Shown: positions 36,601 to 51,600 of the stretch, piece after piece
Position numbering within the stretch: the first letter of the stretch is position 1
Layout: every line of letters begins with the position of its first letter
Assembly (NCBI GenBank): GCA_035532215.1
Contig: DATKRK010000251.1
Coordinates: 5,445 to 69,444 of the forward strand
DNA length: 64,000 nt
Reading direction: 5' to 3'
Origin: JAICIG01 sp035532215
Lineage (GTDB): Bacteria; Planctomycetota; Planctomycetia; Pirellulales; JAICIG01
The notes under the pieces: model-generated
Told to the model about the DNA's origin: nothing
What the model saw: only the letters and a program-made list of their open reading frames with translations
Database searches by the model: none
Program-made: the position numbers and the translations under genes

Positions 36601-39600
36601 GTTCGACGGCGCCGGTGAGCTCCTCGGCCGGGTTGAAGACCAGCCCGTCAAGCGCCTGATTGATGGCCGAGAGCGTCCCCAGGAAATCGAGCTTGCTCTG
36701 CCCGTTGCTCGTACTCCCGGTAAACGTGATGCCGGCGACGTTGGTCAGCGTCAGCGTGCCCAGCGTGCTGGGGTTGACCGTAATGATCTCTTCGAACGGC
36801 GGCAGCAGCGCATTGCCGGCGTCGGCGGCCGTGATGTCGCTGTCGACGACGGTCACCGCGTTCCCATTGGCCTTCGAGAAGGTCTGTTTCGTGTCTTCGT
36901 TGAGCAGGATCGGCGAGGCAGCCGTGCTGGTCGGAACAGCGTCGACGGGCGGATCGTTGACCGCGATCACGTCGATCGGAATCGAGTAAATCGCGGTTTG
37001 CGCGGGCGCCGGCGAGTTGCCGTTATCGTTGACCGTCACCGTGACGACCGCCTGGTCGCCCAGGTGGCTGTCGAAGTTCAGATCGGGAGTGAACACCAAT
37101 CCTTCGAGTGCGGCGTTCAGCCCCGGCGTGGGCGCCACGGCGCTGGCTTCGCCCAAAGGCGCGGTGATGGTGATCGTGTTCGAACCCTGGCCGGTGGGGG
37201 TGACGCCGATCGAATTGAGTTCCGTCAAAGCGGCGCTCGAAAGCGTGAGCGTGCCGTGCGTCGCCGACAAGGTCAGCGTCTCGCTGCCCCCGTTGGCGTC
37301 GACGTCGAAGATCGACAGCGCCACGGAGGTGTTGTCGGCGCTGCTGAAGGGCGTCGTCAGGCTGAACGTGCCGTAAGACGGCGAGGCCGAATTCTCGTAC
37401 ATCGATAGCGACGGCGTGCCCGTGCCCGACGAAACCAGTTGCACCACCGGCGCCGAGTTCGTCACGTTCGCCAACAGCAGCCGGAAGTGGGTCAGGCCGT
37501 CGGGCCCGTTGGCCTGCAGGAAATTGCCCGCGCGGTCGGCAATGCCGACGGGCGTCGCCGCCGAATTGCCGGGGTCGAACTGCACGCCATTATCCAGATA
37601 GATGTCGTACTGGTGGCCGTTCAGCCAGACGCCGCTGGCGGCGACCAGATGAATGATGTGGTTGTTGTTGTCGTAGTCGAAGTAGTAATCGACCCCCGGC
37701 GTCAGCAGCCGGCCGTCCTCGCGAACGTCGAGCCGGTCGGGGCTGACCGAAGCGTCGTAGATGCCGCTGCCCAAGCCGTCGCTCAACTGGATCGTGAATT
37801 CCGACAAGCTCTGCCCGCGGACGAACACGATGTTGGGCGATTTGTTCAGGTCGTTTTGGTCGTTGTCGATCGGCGCCAAGAGCGCGGCCGTCGGACCGGT
37901 GGTATCGGCGTGCTCGATGGCGCCGCGGTCGATGAACACGTTCTGGCCGGTCCCCAGGTTTGCGTTGGTCACGGCCGGATCGTCGACGCGCAACTGCCCG
38001 TACAGGTCGAAGCCCGGGGCGATGATCGGCGACGGCGGAATGCCCAATGGGCCGGTGACGGACGTCATCGAGGTGCGGTCTTGCAGGCTGTTGATCGAAG
38101 CGTCGATCGGCAGCGCCGTATCGGTCAGGTAGAAGTTGGCCTTCGACGGATCGGTGCTCGCCTTGCGGAAAGGCGAGGGCGTGGCCGCGGTCACGACTTT
38201 GTCGAAACTGCCCGTGCCAACGTTGACCGGCGCGGCGCCGTCGTTCTGATAATAGTTCTCGCCCAACACGGCGTTCGATCCGCCCGTCACGTCGATGGCC
38301 CGGCCAGAGGCCAAGTTGACCAGCACGTTGTTCAGAATCGTGGGCGACGAGTTGTTGGTCGCCAGGATGCCGGTCCCCGTCGGATTGTCGCCGCCGTAGA
38401 TCGTGTTGTTCGCGATTCGCCCGAACGGCACGATGCCCTGCGTGGCGCCGTTCGGGGCATTGTCCCCCTCGAAGGCGATGCCGTTGCCGCTCGAACTGAC
38501 GCCGTAAATCAAGTTGTTCACGATCACCACGCCCGGCGCCAAATTCGCGCTGTTCAAGGTCGGCGTGTTCACTGCGGCGCCGGGGTGCGGCAGGCTGTTG
38601 TTGCTATCAGGCGGCGTGTCGAAGGGCGTGCCCGGCGCCGAGGCCGTGACCAGAATGCCGTTTTGCGAGGCGTTGCTGATCTGGTTGCCGTACAGGATCA
38701 CTTCGCCCTGCGGCCGCGGCATCGTCACGTCGCCCAGCGCCGACGGCACGGGCGGGTTGTATTGAACGATCGCGCCGGGCGACTGCGTGCTGACGAAGCC
38801 CGAAGCGCTCGCGAACCCGTCGGCGGCCGCGACGATATTGCCAAACAGCGTGCCGCCCGAAGCGCTGAACTGGTCGACTCCGCTGATGGTGAACGTGGCC
38901 GACGATTGGCCGGCTTGGATGGTGACGGTCTGCTGCACTGTCGCCGCGCTCGGATTCAGCGAAAGCAAGTGGACGACCAGTGCATTGGTGGTCGGCGTGT
39001 TCCGAGTCACGGTGGCAGTGAGCGACTGCGTGGACGTGCCGGGAACCATCGTCTCCGCCGGGACCGACAGCGACAGGGCCGGCGTGTCGTTGTCCGTCGG
39101 CGAGTTCGGCTCGGTCGCTTGGCTGTCGGGCAGCACGTCGAGCACCGCTCCGACCGGCTCCGCGCCGCTGAGGCCGGCAACCGACGCGGTGAACAAGGCC
39201 GACTGCGGGTTGCTGGCCAACACGTCGTCGGTGATCGTGACATTGACGCTGGCCGAGGTCTGACCATTGAGAATCGTTACCGTGGCAGGCACGGAAGCCG
39301 CTGAAGGATTGCTGCTGGTCAGCGAAACGACCAAACTCCCCGTCGTGTCGACGCGGGTGACCGTCAGTTTGCCGGGAAGCAGCCCCGCGTCGTCGCTGAC
39401 TTGCGCGGCGCCATTGACGCTGAGGGTCAGCGTCGTGCCGGCGGTCGTGGCCGGGAGCAGGAAGGCGCCGCGGCCGTGCGTGGCGGCGCCGAGCAAGTTG
39501 GAGTTCGGGTTGTATTCGAGGTCGACAACCTGAGCGTAGGGCAGGCCGACGCCCAAAGCGGCCCAACTGGCGCCCAAATCGTTCGACACGTAGACGCCGG

Positions 39601-42600
39601 TGTCGTTGCCCACGTACAGCGCCCCCGTGCTGCCGTTGATCGCAATCGCGTTGGTCGGCTCGTCCGGCAGATTGCCGCTGATATCGGTCCAGGTTGCGCC
39701 GCCGTCGGCGGTGCGGAAGACGTGTCCGCCGCCCCCGGTAAACATGTTGACCACCGCGTACGCGATTTTCGAGTCCTTCGGATCGATGGCCAACTGATTC
39801 ACCCGGCCGCTGCCGGCAGGCAAGTCAATTTCGGTCCAGGTTGCGCCGCCGTTGGTGCTGATGAAGATTTGCGAACTGCTGGCAAACTCCCCTCCCGTAG
39901 AAGCGTAAATCGTGTTGGCGTCGCTGGGGGCGATGGCGACCGCGTCGACCGTGTTGCCGTTGGGGTTCCAGCCGGCCGTGCCAATCGTCGTGAGCGGGGC
40001 CCACGAGGTCGCGCCGTTGGTGGTGATCCAAAGATTGTTGTCGCCCAAAATCACTTCATTGCCGTCGCTGGGGGCCACGGCGAACGGCGGATAGAAGTTG
40101 GCGTTTGCAAACGAGCCCAACCCGGTCGTGGCGGACGACCAGGTCGATCCGCCGTCGGTCGACTTACGGAAGAACGCCGTCGGGCCAAAGCTGCCGACCG
40201 GCGAGACGCGGTAAACGACGTTGGGGTTTTGCGGATTGAACCTCACCTCGCCGCCGTCGCCGCCGTCGGTCTCGGTCCAAACCGGGTTGCCGGTATAAAG
40301 CTCCGTGCCGTTGTCTTGGCTGCCGCCCAGAACGGTCGTCGCGACAGCCGGATCGAGGGCGATCGACTCGAACTGGATCGTGTTCAGATCGCCGTTCCTG
40401 TTGGTCCATAAGAAACCCGCGCCGTTCAGCGGATCGGGATCCTTGCGCCAGATGCCGCCGTCGCTGCCCACCAGCAGTTTGCCGATGGCGTCGAAGGCCA
40501 TGGCGTGCCAGTCGGTGTGTGCATAGTTGCCGTTGTCGTCTTGGGTGATGTTCGTCCAGGTCGCGCCGCCGTCGGTAGTTCGAATGATGCCGACGCCGCC
40601 GAAATTGGTCGAGCCGGCTGCGTAGGCGATCGACGAGTTCGAGGGATCGACGGCCATGGTCAGGTCGTACCAGCCCTGCCCGCCCGTGAAGTCGCTCGCC
40701 GCCGCGGTTAGGTCCGTCCAGGTGGCGCCTCCGTCGATCGATTTCTCGATTTTGAACAAGCTGCCAAACCCGGTGCTGCCCGAGGCGCCCGTGCCCGAGA
40801 CGTCCGCATACAGCACGTTGCCGCTGTTGGCCGTGGAAATGGCCAGCGAAATACGGCCGTCCTTGACTCCGTTGGGGAAATTGCTCAGCAAGTTCCAGGT
40901 CGTCCCGCCGTCGGTCGACTTGTAAATGCCGTTGTTCGCGCTGCCAAAGTTGCCGAAGAAGGTGCCGAGTGCGGCGTAGACCGTGGTCGGATTGTTCGGG
41001 TCGACGACCACGTCGCTGAAACTATCGATCGTATCGTTGAGGGGGCCCGCCGTGGTGTTGGTCCAGGTGACGCCGCCGTCCGTGGTCTTCCAGATGCCTG
41101 TGTTGCCCAGTAGCCCGTTCTCTGCGAAGTCGGCGACCGCAGCGTAGGCGATATTCGCGTTGCTCGGGTCGACGGCGATCTTCGAAATGCTGCGCCGGTC
41201 GAAGGCCCCGCCGGCGGTCTCGAGCGTCCAAGTTTTGCCGCCATCTTGCGAGACGAGAATGCCGCGACCGTAAAACGAATCGCCCGAGTTGTTCGCTTCG
41301 CCCGTCCCGGCGTAGATCACGTTGGGTTTGTTGGGAGCGACTGCGATCGCGCCCATGAACAACGGCACGGGGTTCCCGTTGGCGTCGGTGATGTTGTCGG
41401 TCAGCGGCGTCCAACTTGGTGAAGCAGTCGTGGCGTCGGTCGTTTTCCACACGCCGCCGCCGGCCGCCGCGATGTAGAGGACGTCGGGGTTGGTCGGATC
41501 GGGCGCCACGCCTGCAATTCGGCCGCTATCGCCGCCGGTTCCCGCATACCCGCCTACGATCGGCGCCGGGCCGATCGCCGTCCAGGTGGCGACCCCGTAA
41601 GGAATCTGGCCGTCGGTGTCGTCGGTGACGCTCAGCGTGGCGCTGCCGCTGATCACCCCGGCGGCCGTGGCCACGATCTGGGCGTCGCGGAACGGGTTCG
41701 GCAGCCGGTTCTTGACGTTGTCGTCCTGCGGAATGAGCCAGAAGCTGGCCGACGTCTGCCCGACGGGGATGGTCAGGGTGGCTTGCGCCGCGAAGGGGCC
41801 GCCGAGATCCCCCGAAACCAGCGCCGCCGACGCCCAAAGGCTGCTCAACGTGACCGCCAGACCACCGGGGTGCAGGCTGCCATCGACCGGGCCGGTGTTG
41901 ACGTCAACCTTCCCCTCGTACTCCGTGCCATTTTCCGGAATCGACGACGGGAGGCTCGTCACCGTGAACGTCGGCAGCACGCCGGTATCGTCGGTCACGT
42001 CGACCGTGCCGCCGAAGCTCGTGAAGCCGGCGTAGGAGGCATTGAATTCGACGGTCTGCGTGCCGTCGGCCCATTCGGGCGAGCCCTTGACCACGCCGCT
42101 GTAAAGGAACGTGGCAAGCGTTTGCCCCGGCAAGAACGAGACCGTGGCCGGGTAAGTCACGTTCGTCGAGGGGTTTCCCGTTTCCACATCGATCGCGCTT
42201 AAGTTGACGGTCATCGCGGGCAGATTCGTGCCGCTACGGATGAGCGTGCCCACTTTGTTCGTCGACGATTCGGTAATGGATGGGGCTAGCACGACCCTCA
42301 AGGTGCTCTGCGAGGTATTCACGTTCGAGACTTCGGCGACGCCGAACAGATTGACGATGTTCGTCGCCGGGATGCTGACGCCCTGCGACCCGTTGGCCTG
42401 GTTGTTGACGTCGGCCGCGCTGACGCCCTTCAGCGTGGGGTTCGAATCGACGGCGGCGACGATGGCGTCGGCCACTTGCTGCGCCGTGTAGGACGGTAGG
42501 AACGAAATCGGCCAGTTGCCCGTCGCGACCGAGCCGGTGTCGTCGAACTCGAACGTCACCGAGTGTACGCCGTCGCTGAGCGTGAATGTTTCGCCATCGG

Positions 42601-45600
42601 TCAGGCCGCTGCCCGCGGGCGCCACGATCGAATACGACTGCGACATCCGGTCGTTGCTGTCGAACGACTGATTCAGGTCGATCCACGGAAACAAGTCGCT
42701 GAAGTTGGCGCCGTATTCCGTGCCGCGGCGAATCTCGAGCTGGTAGGGACCGGAGAGCACTTGCTGCGTCGCCCCCGGGACGGGGTTTACCGGCACGTTG
42801 AAGAAACTTGTGTCGGCGGAGCCGGAGGTCGCTGGTTTCGGGTTGGTGATCATCTCGCCGCGTTCGGCGAGCCCGACGGTGATGTCGTCGATGTACCAGC
42901 CTTCGTGGCTGTTGTCCTGGCCGCGCCGCTGAGCGCCCGTCGTCTGAGGGCCGTTGAACACGCCGAACTGGTTGCCCGCGACGTTCTGGTTGGCGTACGG
43001 ATTCGCCGCCCCGGTGACGGCGTTGATCGACAGGTCGCCCGGATTGAGCGTGGTGCCGGCGGTGCTGAAGTCAAACCGCAGTTGCAGGCTGTTTTGCCCG
43101 GCGAAGTCGCTCAGATCGACGCGGGCCTGCCGCCAGCCGGTGTTGGTCGTCGTGCTGTCGAACAGCGGCTGCACCCGCTGCAAGGGATCGCCCGACCCGG
43201 TGGCACTGCTGACGCTCTGGTAATTGGGCCGCTCGGCCTCGGGGTCCGGGTAGTTGGGCTGGTAATCGTTGTTCGTGGCCAGCGGCTGCCAGTTGACGCC
43301 GCCGTCTTCGGAGATCAGCACGCGGGCGCTGTCGAACATCTGCTGCAGCTTGGCCTTCGAGCTTTGCGCGTCCTCGGTGTTGAGGAAGTAGTTGAAGTAC
43401 AAGGTCGGCTTGTCGGCCGAGGAGTAATTGGCCAGGCTAAAGCTGTTGGTCGACAGCGAGCCATAGGCGCCGCCGGGCATGTTGTAAGTATCGTAGAGGC
43501 TCGAATTCGTCGCGTAATCGCTGGCGTTGGGCTGTACGCTGATCAGATTCTGCGTGTTGTTCGCCTTGGGATCCTCCAAGCCGAAATAAAAGCTCGTGCC
43601 GCCGGGTTGCGGCGGATTGTTGGTATTGGGGTTCTTCGCGCGGCTGTTGTCGGGCGCCGCCACGATGCCGTGGCCCTGGTCGGCGGGCGTGGTGGCCGGA
43701 TCGGCCCCGCGGCGATCGGTGACGTGCCACAGGTTGTAGTCCAGCGTCGAGAAGGCGATCCCGGCCACGTTCGTCACGCCCAAGGCGATGCTCGACTGGT
43801 AGCTGGCGCCACCGTCGGCGCTGAAGATGTTCTGCAGCTTGCCGCCGGTGTCGAAGGCGTACAGGATTCCCCCCGCCGCCGCGAACAGATCGCCCGCGTA
43901 TTTGCCGATGCCCGTGGCGGGGTCGGGCTCGACGTCGGGCGGGCCGGCCGTCAGGCTCTGGAAGGACAGCCCGGAGACGTTCGCGATCCGCGTCGCTTGG
44001 CCGCTGCGATAATCGAGCGAATACAGGTTGCCTTCGTTGCCAACGATAAACATGACGCCGTTGAGGTACGTCATGCCGGTGATGGTTTCGCCGGCTTGCA
44101 CGCCCGTCACCGGCACGTCCAGCGGCTGCGTCGGCGGGATGGCGGTTTGAGGGGCGAAGTTGATGCCGTTGGGATTGAACGGCACCACGACGCCCGTGTC
44201 GGGGTCGAGCTCGTACAGACCGTTGAGGAACGGCTGCGAGCCCGAACCGCCGTTCAGGTAGCTGCCGATGGCGTAGAGAAACCGCTTGTTCGTGCCCTGC
44301 GGCGTCGCTTGCACGAAGGCCATGGCGTTGTACTGCACGCCCTTGTTCGCCGCCGTGACGCTGGTGCCGTTGATGTATTCCGTGACGACGCCGTCGTCGC
44401 CCTTCATCGAGCCCGCCGCCGTGCCGGTGTCGATTTGCACGTAGTTGCCGGAGTTGCCGTCGTTCGTGCCAGTCGTCAGACCATACAACTCTCCGTCGTT
44501 GCGCATGGCGAGGGCGTTGAAGCCGTTCACTTCGCTGGTGATCTGGCCCTGGTCGGTTTCCATCGCGCCGGTGAAGGGATTGACGGTTTCCAAACGGCCT
44601 TGGGGCCCGCCGGTGTTCACGAACAACACCACGTCCGAGAGGTTGTAGGGCGTGGCGTAGCTGTTCAAGGTGGCGATATTTTTGACGCTCGACGTGTCGC
44701 CGTTCCACATCGGCGTCAGCGTCGAAGGATCCTGGGCCGTTTCGCCGCCTTGGCTGCCCACGTGGTCTTCGACGATGCGATTCACCGAATCGACCGGCTC
44801 CAGCCGCAGCAGGTAGTTGGTGGAAGTGGCGTTGAACGTGGCGTCCAGCGCCTGGGGCAGCGTGGCGTTGGAGTGGATGGCGACGTAATAGGTGTAATTG
44901 CCGCTGCCCGGCTGGCCCGCCGGCATCTGCACCGTGCCGATATAGGGGTCGAGCGTGCCGAAACTGCTGTGGTTCAGTTGGTTGGCGTCCTGCCCTGCGT
45001 TCGGCCGCGGCTGCTGGTCGGCGACGTTCGAATCGCGGCCGGTATAGATCAGGTTGCCATTGGAGTCGTAGACGTCGATGATCGTGTCGGGCCGCGTCAG
45101 GCCGTCGGCGTAACCCACGTCGAACACCGCCGCCCAGGTCTTTGCGGATGCAGTGATGACCTGGATTTCCTGATAGGTCAATTCGAACTTGTACCAATCG
45201 ACGCTGTACTGGTTCGCCAGATCGCCGCCGACGTTGATCGAACTGGTGTCGCTGCCCAACAGGTCGCCCAGGTTTTGGGCCGTAGACAGGCTGTTGTGAA
45301 GGGCGGACTGCGAAGAGCTGTTGGAGACCAGAGGCGAGTGGCTGGGCAAGCCCTCGACGTCGATGCCGTTCGTGGCGTAGCGGATGTCGGCGTACTCGAC
45401 CGTCGAACCGGGAATCTCCACCTGGTTTTGCAGCCGGATTTGCAATTGATACTGGCCGCTGCTGGTCCCTTTGCCGGGGACGTAGGCGTTCGCGCCGGCG
45501 CCCTTGCTGTAAATGCGCACGTAATAGTCGTGGACGCCCGCCGAGCCGGGCAGCACCACGCGGAAACCGGGGTCGCCCGGGTTGGTCGACCAGAAGTTCA

Positions 45601-48600
45601 TGCCCGCCGTGCCGAACAGGCTGTCCTGCAAGGGCTGGGCCAGGTTGCCCGGCAACTCGCCTTTCAACATCGGCCCGGCGAACAGCGGGTCGCCCGCCGT
45701 CGTTGCATCTTGTTGTTCGGCGCCGGAATTGTCGCTGCGGGCCAGCACCTTGCCGTTGGCATCGACCAACTCCAGCACGGCGTCGAGCGAAGGGGAGGTA
45801 TTGGTCACGTTTAGCCAAATCTGCGTGCCGGCCGTGCCCTTGAACGTATAGTTGTCGACGTCCTGGCTGTAATCGGGGCTGATGAAGCCGTTGACCTGGA
45901 AGCCGAGCCGCGAGTTGTCGTCGCCGCTCTGCTCGTTGGGCGCCAACTGGCCGAGCGACTGGGGCGAGGCCGTGGTGTCGTTCGTGCCCTTGCCGCCCGT
46001 CAGCGCCGGTTCGGTCTCGTCGACCATCGCCACGTTGCGGTCGTTGCTGTACTGGTCGAACAACAATCCGCGCCAATCGCCGGGCGCCGGCTTGGCGTTC
46101 GGGGCGGCGCCGTTGGTGTTGTTGTCGGGCAAATCGTCCGGCGTCAGGCCGGCGCCGACCGAAGTGTCGTTCAGCGAGGTGAGCACGACCGGGTGCTGCG
46201 GCGTGCCGAGCACCTGCACTTCGCCGCCGATGCGGTCGCTGATATCCAGCGGCGTGCCGCTGGCGGTAAAGCCGGACGAGGCCCCGGCGACTTTGACCAC
46301 CAGGCTTTGCGTGGCGCTCGATTGCAAGCGCAAGCCGCCCACGCTGGCGAAGTTCGGCACGACCACTTCGCCTTCGAGCACGTGGACGATGTCGGTGTCG
46401 TCCCAAATGCTGGAGGTTTCCAGCGTCGCGCCGCGAACCACCATGCCGTTGATGGCGTTGCCGCCGAGCTTGTTCAGCCGGACCAACGGGCCGTAGTTGT
46501 CGTCGAACTGGCTATAGCGGGCGATGGCGCCCGTGCTGCGGCCCCAGTCGGGCACGAGAGTCGCATCGAGCGAATTGGCGTCGACGCTGATCGCGGCGCC
46601 GGCGTTGTTCTGAATCACGTTGTTGACGATCACCGGCTGGGCGCCGAGCACGAAGATGGTCGCGGCGTCGCTGGGCTCGCGGCCGTTGCGATCGCCGCCG
46701 CCGCTGCCGGCGTTGGCTTCCAACGTGCTGTCGGCGATGCGGACCTTGGCCTGGTGGATTTCCACGGCGTCGAACGGGGCGAAGCCGCCTTCGATGGCCG
46801 TCGAACCGCCGCCGAAAGTGATCAGCGTATGGTCGAAGCTGCCGCTGGAGGTGGGCCAGAAGTAAAACCCGCCCCAATCGCCCGGCTGCGGGAGGATGCT
46901 GCCGCCGCTGCCGCCATTGCTCGGCGTGTCGAACGTGCCGCCGCCGCCGTAGCGCCAGTCGTCGATCGAGGTGAACACGATGGGCTGCGCCGCCGTGCCT
47001 TCGGCGATCAGGTTCGAGCCCATTTCCGCTTCGATCCGCGAGTTGGCCAGCTTGACGAGCACGCCAGGATCGATCGTGAGCTGCCCGGCGACGCGTTGCC
47101 GGGTCGTGCCGCCGAAGTTGACGTAACCCAGATCGTCGTGAATGACCAGGTTTTCTTGCAGCACGTAGGGAATGTCGGTCGAGGCGAACTCGGCTGCGAC
47201 GTCGAGCGTATCCAACGACTGGCCCGCGTTGGTATTGATGCGGATGAACAGGCCGTTGATCGTGTTCTGGATGATCTTCTGCGTTCCCGCCAAAGGCGCG
47301 GGCAGTTGCACCTTGAAGGCGCCGGTGAGCTGCACGGCCGTTTGCCCGGCGCCCCATTGAGCGGCGACGCCGATATTGGCTGAATTGATTGCGTTAGCGA
47401 TGGCCTGCGCCACGTCGGCGGCCTTCGAGGCGGCCGTAAAGTTGACGCCGATATAGCCCGGGTCCGGCGTGCCGCTGGAGATCAACTCGAAGCCGGTGTT
47501 GTTGATGACGAACTTCGTCCCCGACTTGAGCGCGCTACCCGCCGCCGCCGTCAGCGTCTGGCCCAGCGTCTGCGAGAGCATGTTGCCGTGGACGTCCGGG
47601 CCGAAGCGCTGGTAATCGACGGCGAACGAATCGGCGGTGAAGGTCAACGGCGAAGTGTTGGTTCCGACGGTCAAGTTCTGCGGCAAGGTGACGACAGCGC
47701 CGAGGGCCTGAGCCTGGTCGACCGAGCCGGCGTACAGCGAATTGTTGATCGCCGCTTCGATGGCGGTCGCCAATTTGGGCAGCGTGGTCAGGCCGGCCAG
47801 GGGAATGGCCACGTTGCCCTGGTTGACGACCCCATTGCTGTCGAACTCGAAGGTCGTTCCGCCCACGTTGAAGGTGTTTCCGTCGCTGGGCGTGCCGGTC
47901 GCGGTGATCGCCAGGTCGCTGCCGAATCGCGTGCTCTCGAACGCGTTGGGGTTGCCCGACATCGCCGCACTGGCGCTGTTGACGATCAGGTTGTTGGCGA
48001 TCGTCGGCCGGGCCGTGTCGAAGTAGATCGGGGAGAACGACTGCTGCACGCCATTGACGACCACTTGGCCGCCGCCGTAGCTGAGCTTGGCCTCGGCCAC
48101 GTTGTTCAGGAAGATGCCCAGCGTTTCCAGGTCGGAGTCGGGATTGAAGACCAGCCCGCCCCAGTCGCCCGGCGCCACCGCGATGCCGGGGTGAATCTGC
48201 GGCGTGCCGATCGTGTCGTCGTTGTACGAGGTGAACGTGACCTGTTCGCCAGGAACGCCCAGCACTTGCAAGGCGCTTTGGCTCTTGTCGATGTTGACCA
48301 CCGAACTGCCCGCCGCGATGTTCGCCTTATCCAGTTTGAAGACCGCACCAGCGTCGATCATCAACACGACGTTCTTGGGAATCTCCAGCATCGAATTGCC
48401 GGGCGAATCGTCGGGCAAGAGATTTCCGAATTGGTCTGTTCCGACCAGATACGGCGCATTGTTGTAGAGCGAGGGAACCGTGACGCCGGTCAAGCGCGCG
48501 TTGAAGGGCGTGGTTTGCGTCAAGACCGACAGTGGGAATTGGCCCTGGTAGAGCTTGACGTACTGGTAGTTGCCGTCGCTGCCGCCGTCGCTCACGGTCA

Positions 48601-51600
48601 CGCCGCCGCCGTCGGGCGAAACCAGCCCCGTAGCCTGCAACGAACCCTCGACGCTCGACGCTATCGCCGCCGTGCCGCTCAGCGGCAGCAGCACGGCATA
48701 GTTTCCGTCGGGCAGGACCTGGCCCGGCGTGTAGGTCAGGTTGCTGGTGAATTCGAACGTGCCGGCGAAGCTGCCGGCGCTGACGTTAAACGTTTCGCCG
48801 GGCAGAATCTGCGCCGTTCCGCTCTGCGTTTTGGCGATGCCCAGGCTGGCGTTGGCGTTGCCCTCGACGCGGACGTTGACTTCCTGGCCGTTGGCGGCGG
48901 CGCCGACCACGGTCGAATTTTGCAGCGCAGCCTGAATGGTGTTGTAAGGTTTCGTGAGCAAGCCGTCGCCGCCGGCCGGGGCGGTTTTGTCGACGTAGAT
49001 CGTCGGGCCGGCGTTGAACCAGAAGTTGTAGGCGCCCGCGCCGCCCGCGTTGGAATTGCCGACCAAGGCGTCGTATTGCCCGTCGCCCCACAAGATCAAG
49101 GGCGTGCCGGTCAAGGCGCCCTTGCCCGAAGGATCGACCACGATCTTCGTGGCGCTGCCTCCGCCCACCTCGATGCGGCCGTTGCCGAGATAACTCAGCG
49201 TGTAATTTGCCGCGTCGAACCCGGCCGAGGCGATGGCCGCGTTCAAGGCCACGATGATTTTATTCGAGACGTCGTCCTGCGTGTCGCTTGGCTGCAGTTG
49301 AATCGAAATCTGCCCCGGCGGCGGCGAGACGGGCGCCGTGCTGCCGTTGTAGAACTTCAGCGTTTCGGTAACCGTTGTGCCGGAGGCGTTGACGTCGGAG
49401 AGCGTGAAGCTGTAGCCGTCGGGGATCGACGCCAGGCCCGCCGGTACGAACAGCGACTGCCCCGGATCCGTCAGCGGTTGGCTTGCGGTCGGCTGGAAAT
49501 CGAGCTTTAGTTGGTAATCGCCGAACGTCTTGCCGCCCCAGCCGCTGTCGGCCACGTTCGGATCGAATTGGTCGTTGCCCGTGCTGGTCACCGCGATGTA
49601 ATAAATGCCGGGCTGAAGGTTCAGGCTGAGGAACGAATCGTGGCCATAGTAGTTGTCGTTGCGGGCGATCATTTTCTGCGAGGTCGACCAACTGATCGAC
49701 GAACCAGCGGCGCCGACCGTGATCGGCCCGGCGAACTCGACGCCGCTCAGTCCGACCGTGCCCGAGACGTTCAACCCCTGCTTGCCCACGGCGTCGAGTG
49801 CCGCGGCGGCCAGGTCTTGCTGCGTGCTGCTGGCCGAATAGAGCACGCCCACGTTGCCGTCGGAAAACAGCTTGCCGGTGGCCGGATTGATCGCCGACGG
49901 ATCGTTCGTGAACTCGAACTTGACCATTAGCCCCGTGTTGTCCGTGATGGTGAACGTATCGCCAAGCGTAACCTGAGCGCCGCTGGCCGGCAGGCTCAAG
50001 TCGTTGAATTCTTCGTACAGCGTCAGCAACGTGTCGAGCGTGCTCTGCGTCGGCAACGCCTGGGCAACGGTTTGCGCATTGAGCGTGCCCGTCGAATCGG
50101 CCGTGAAATGGTAGAGGTCGATCTGGTTGCTGTTCGGCTCGTAGCCGTAGAGCAAATTGGTGATGTCGGCGAGGCCCGGATACAAGGGCGGCGGCGGATT
50201 GCCGGTCGTCGTGGTCAGCGATTCCGAGCCGCCGTTCATGATCGTGCCCGGCGGGCCGTCGTCATCGTGCGGCAGGCCCAAGGTGTGGCCGATCTCGTGC
50301 ATGGCCGTGCCCATGAAGCCGCTGCCGTAGAGGCTCGCGCCCCAGTCGTCGTTGCCGTTGATGATCGCCAGGCCCAGGCCTAGCGTTGCGATCCCGCCGA
50401 TCGACGTTGGCGGCAGGTTTGGGGCCAGCACGCGCGTGTCGCCCACGGCGACCCAGTCATCTCCGCTGTAACCCGGAACCTCCTCGAAAGTCAGCCCCGT
50501 GTAATAGCTATAAAGCTGGAAAATGTAGCGGACGGTCTGCTTTTGATTGTCGGTGATCTGGTTGTGCAACGGCTGCCCGTTGGTCGGGTCGTAGCCATAC
50601 ACGTCGGGAAAGCTGTACGTGATTGTCGTAACGCCGCCGGAACCGGTGGCGTGGTTTTCGCCGCCGGCGTCAACCGGGATGTTTCGATGCCCGGGATCGC
50701 TGAGTCCGCCCGGAAATACGAGGTTGGTCAGGGAAGTCAGCTGCGCAAGATCGCCGCTGAAAAGCTGCGTTTGCGGTCCCAGGGCGCCGATCGGATCGGC
50801 GCCGGTGAAGGTGCCGTTGGGGTCGCCCGGATAGGGCGTGGGCGCGGTCGGCGCCGGCAACGTCTCGTCGGTATTGCCGATCCGCAGACGCACCGCCCCG
50901 CCGCTGCCCAGCGTGCTGATCGAGGTGGAGAACGTGAGCGTGGCTTCGTTGTTCGCGGGGTCGTAGCTTACCGAAACAGGGTTAATGGGCGTGCCGTCGT
51001 CGGCCGTGGTCGCCGTATTCTTGGTATCGATGAGTTGAAATTGCCCCGGATCGAGCGCGTTGCCGTTGCCGGGCAGCGTTTGCACCGGCCCGCTGAAATA
51101 GACGTCGATCTCCTTGTCCTGAACCACGAGCTGCCCGCTCGGGCCGCGAGTCACCGGCTCCGGCACGATGGAGAGCACCTGCGGCCCGATCGCCAAGCGG
51201 AAATCTTGCGCGACGTCTTGACCGTCGTTGAACGGCAAGGCGGGCGACGCGGTGTCGGTCAGCGGATCGACCTCGCCGGCGCTGCCGCCGATGATCGTGA
51301 TTCGATACAGGTCGTCGGGCAGCGGCGAACTGAACCGCATCACCACCTGGTTCGGATGCGCGGGATCGATGCCAACGTATCCGGGCGTGATGTGAATATC
51401 GTTGCCGTTGTTGAAAACGCCGTCCGAGCCGCTGCGCGCGAGCTGGATGCCGCCCAGCGTGTTCGGGTCGAGCGCTTCGCCGGCATTCAGCAAAAAGCGG
51501 AAGGTCAGTTGCGTCGGCGCCGTATGGATCGTGTCGTTCGGTGCGAGCAGGCTGCCGTCGTTGGGAATAATCGAGATCAACGAGGGGCCGCTGGTCAGCA

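Noticed and set aside
42563..46406. Long overlapping frames on both strands (about 1083 and 989 codons)
   Set aside because: Both are shadows of the giant gene; only its own frame shows recognisable domains (PPC-like, propeller, Calx-beta).
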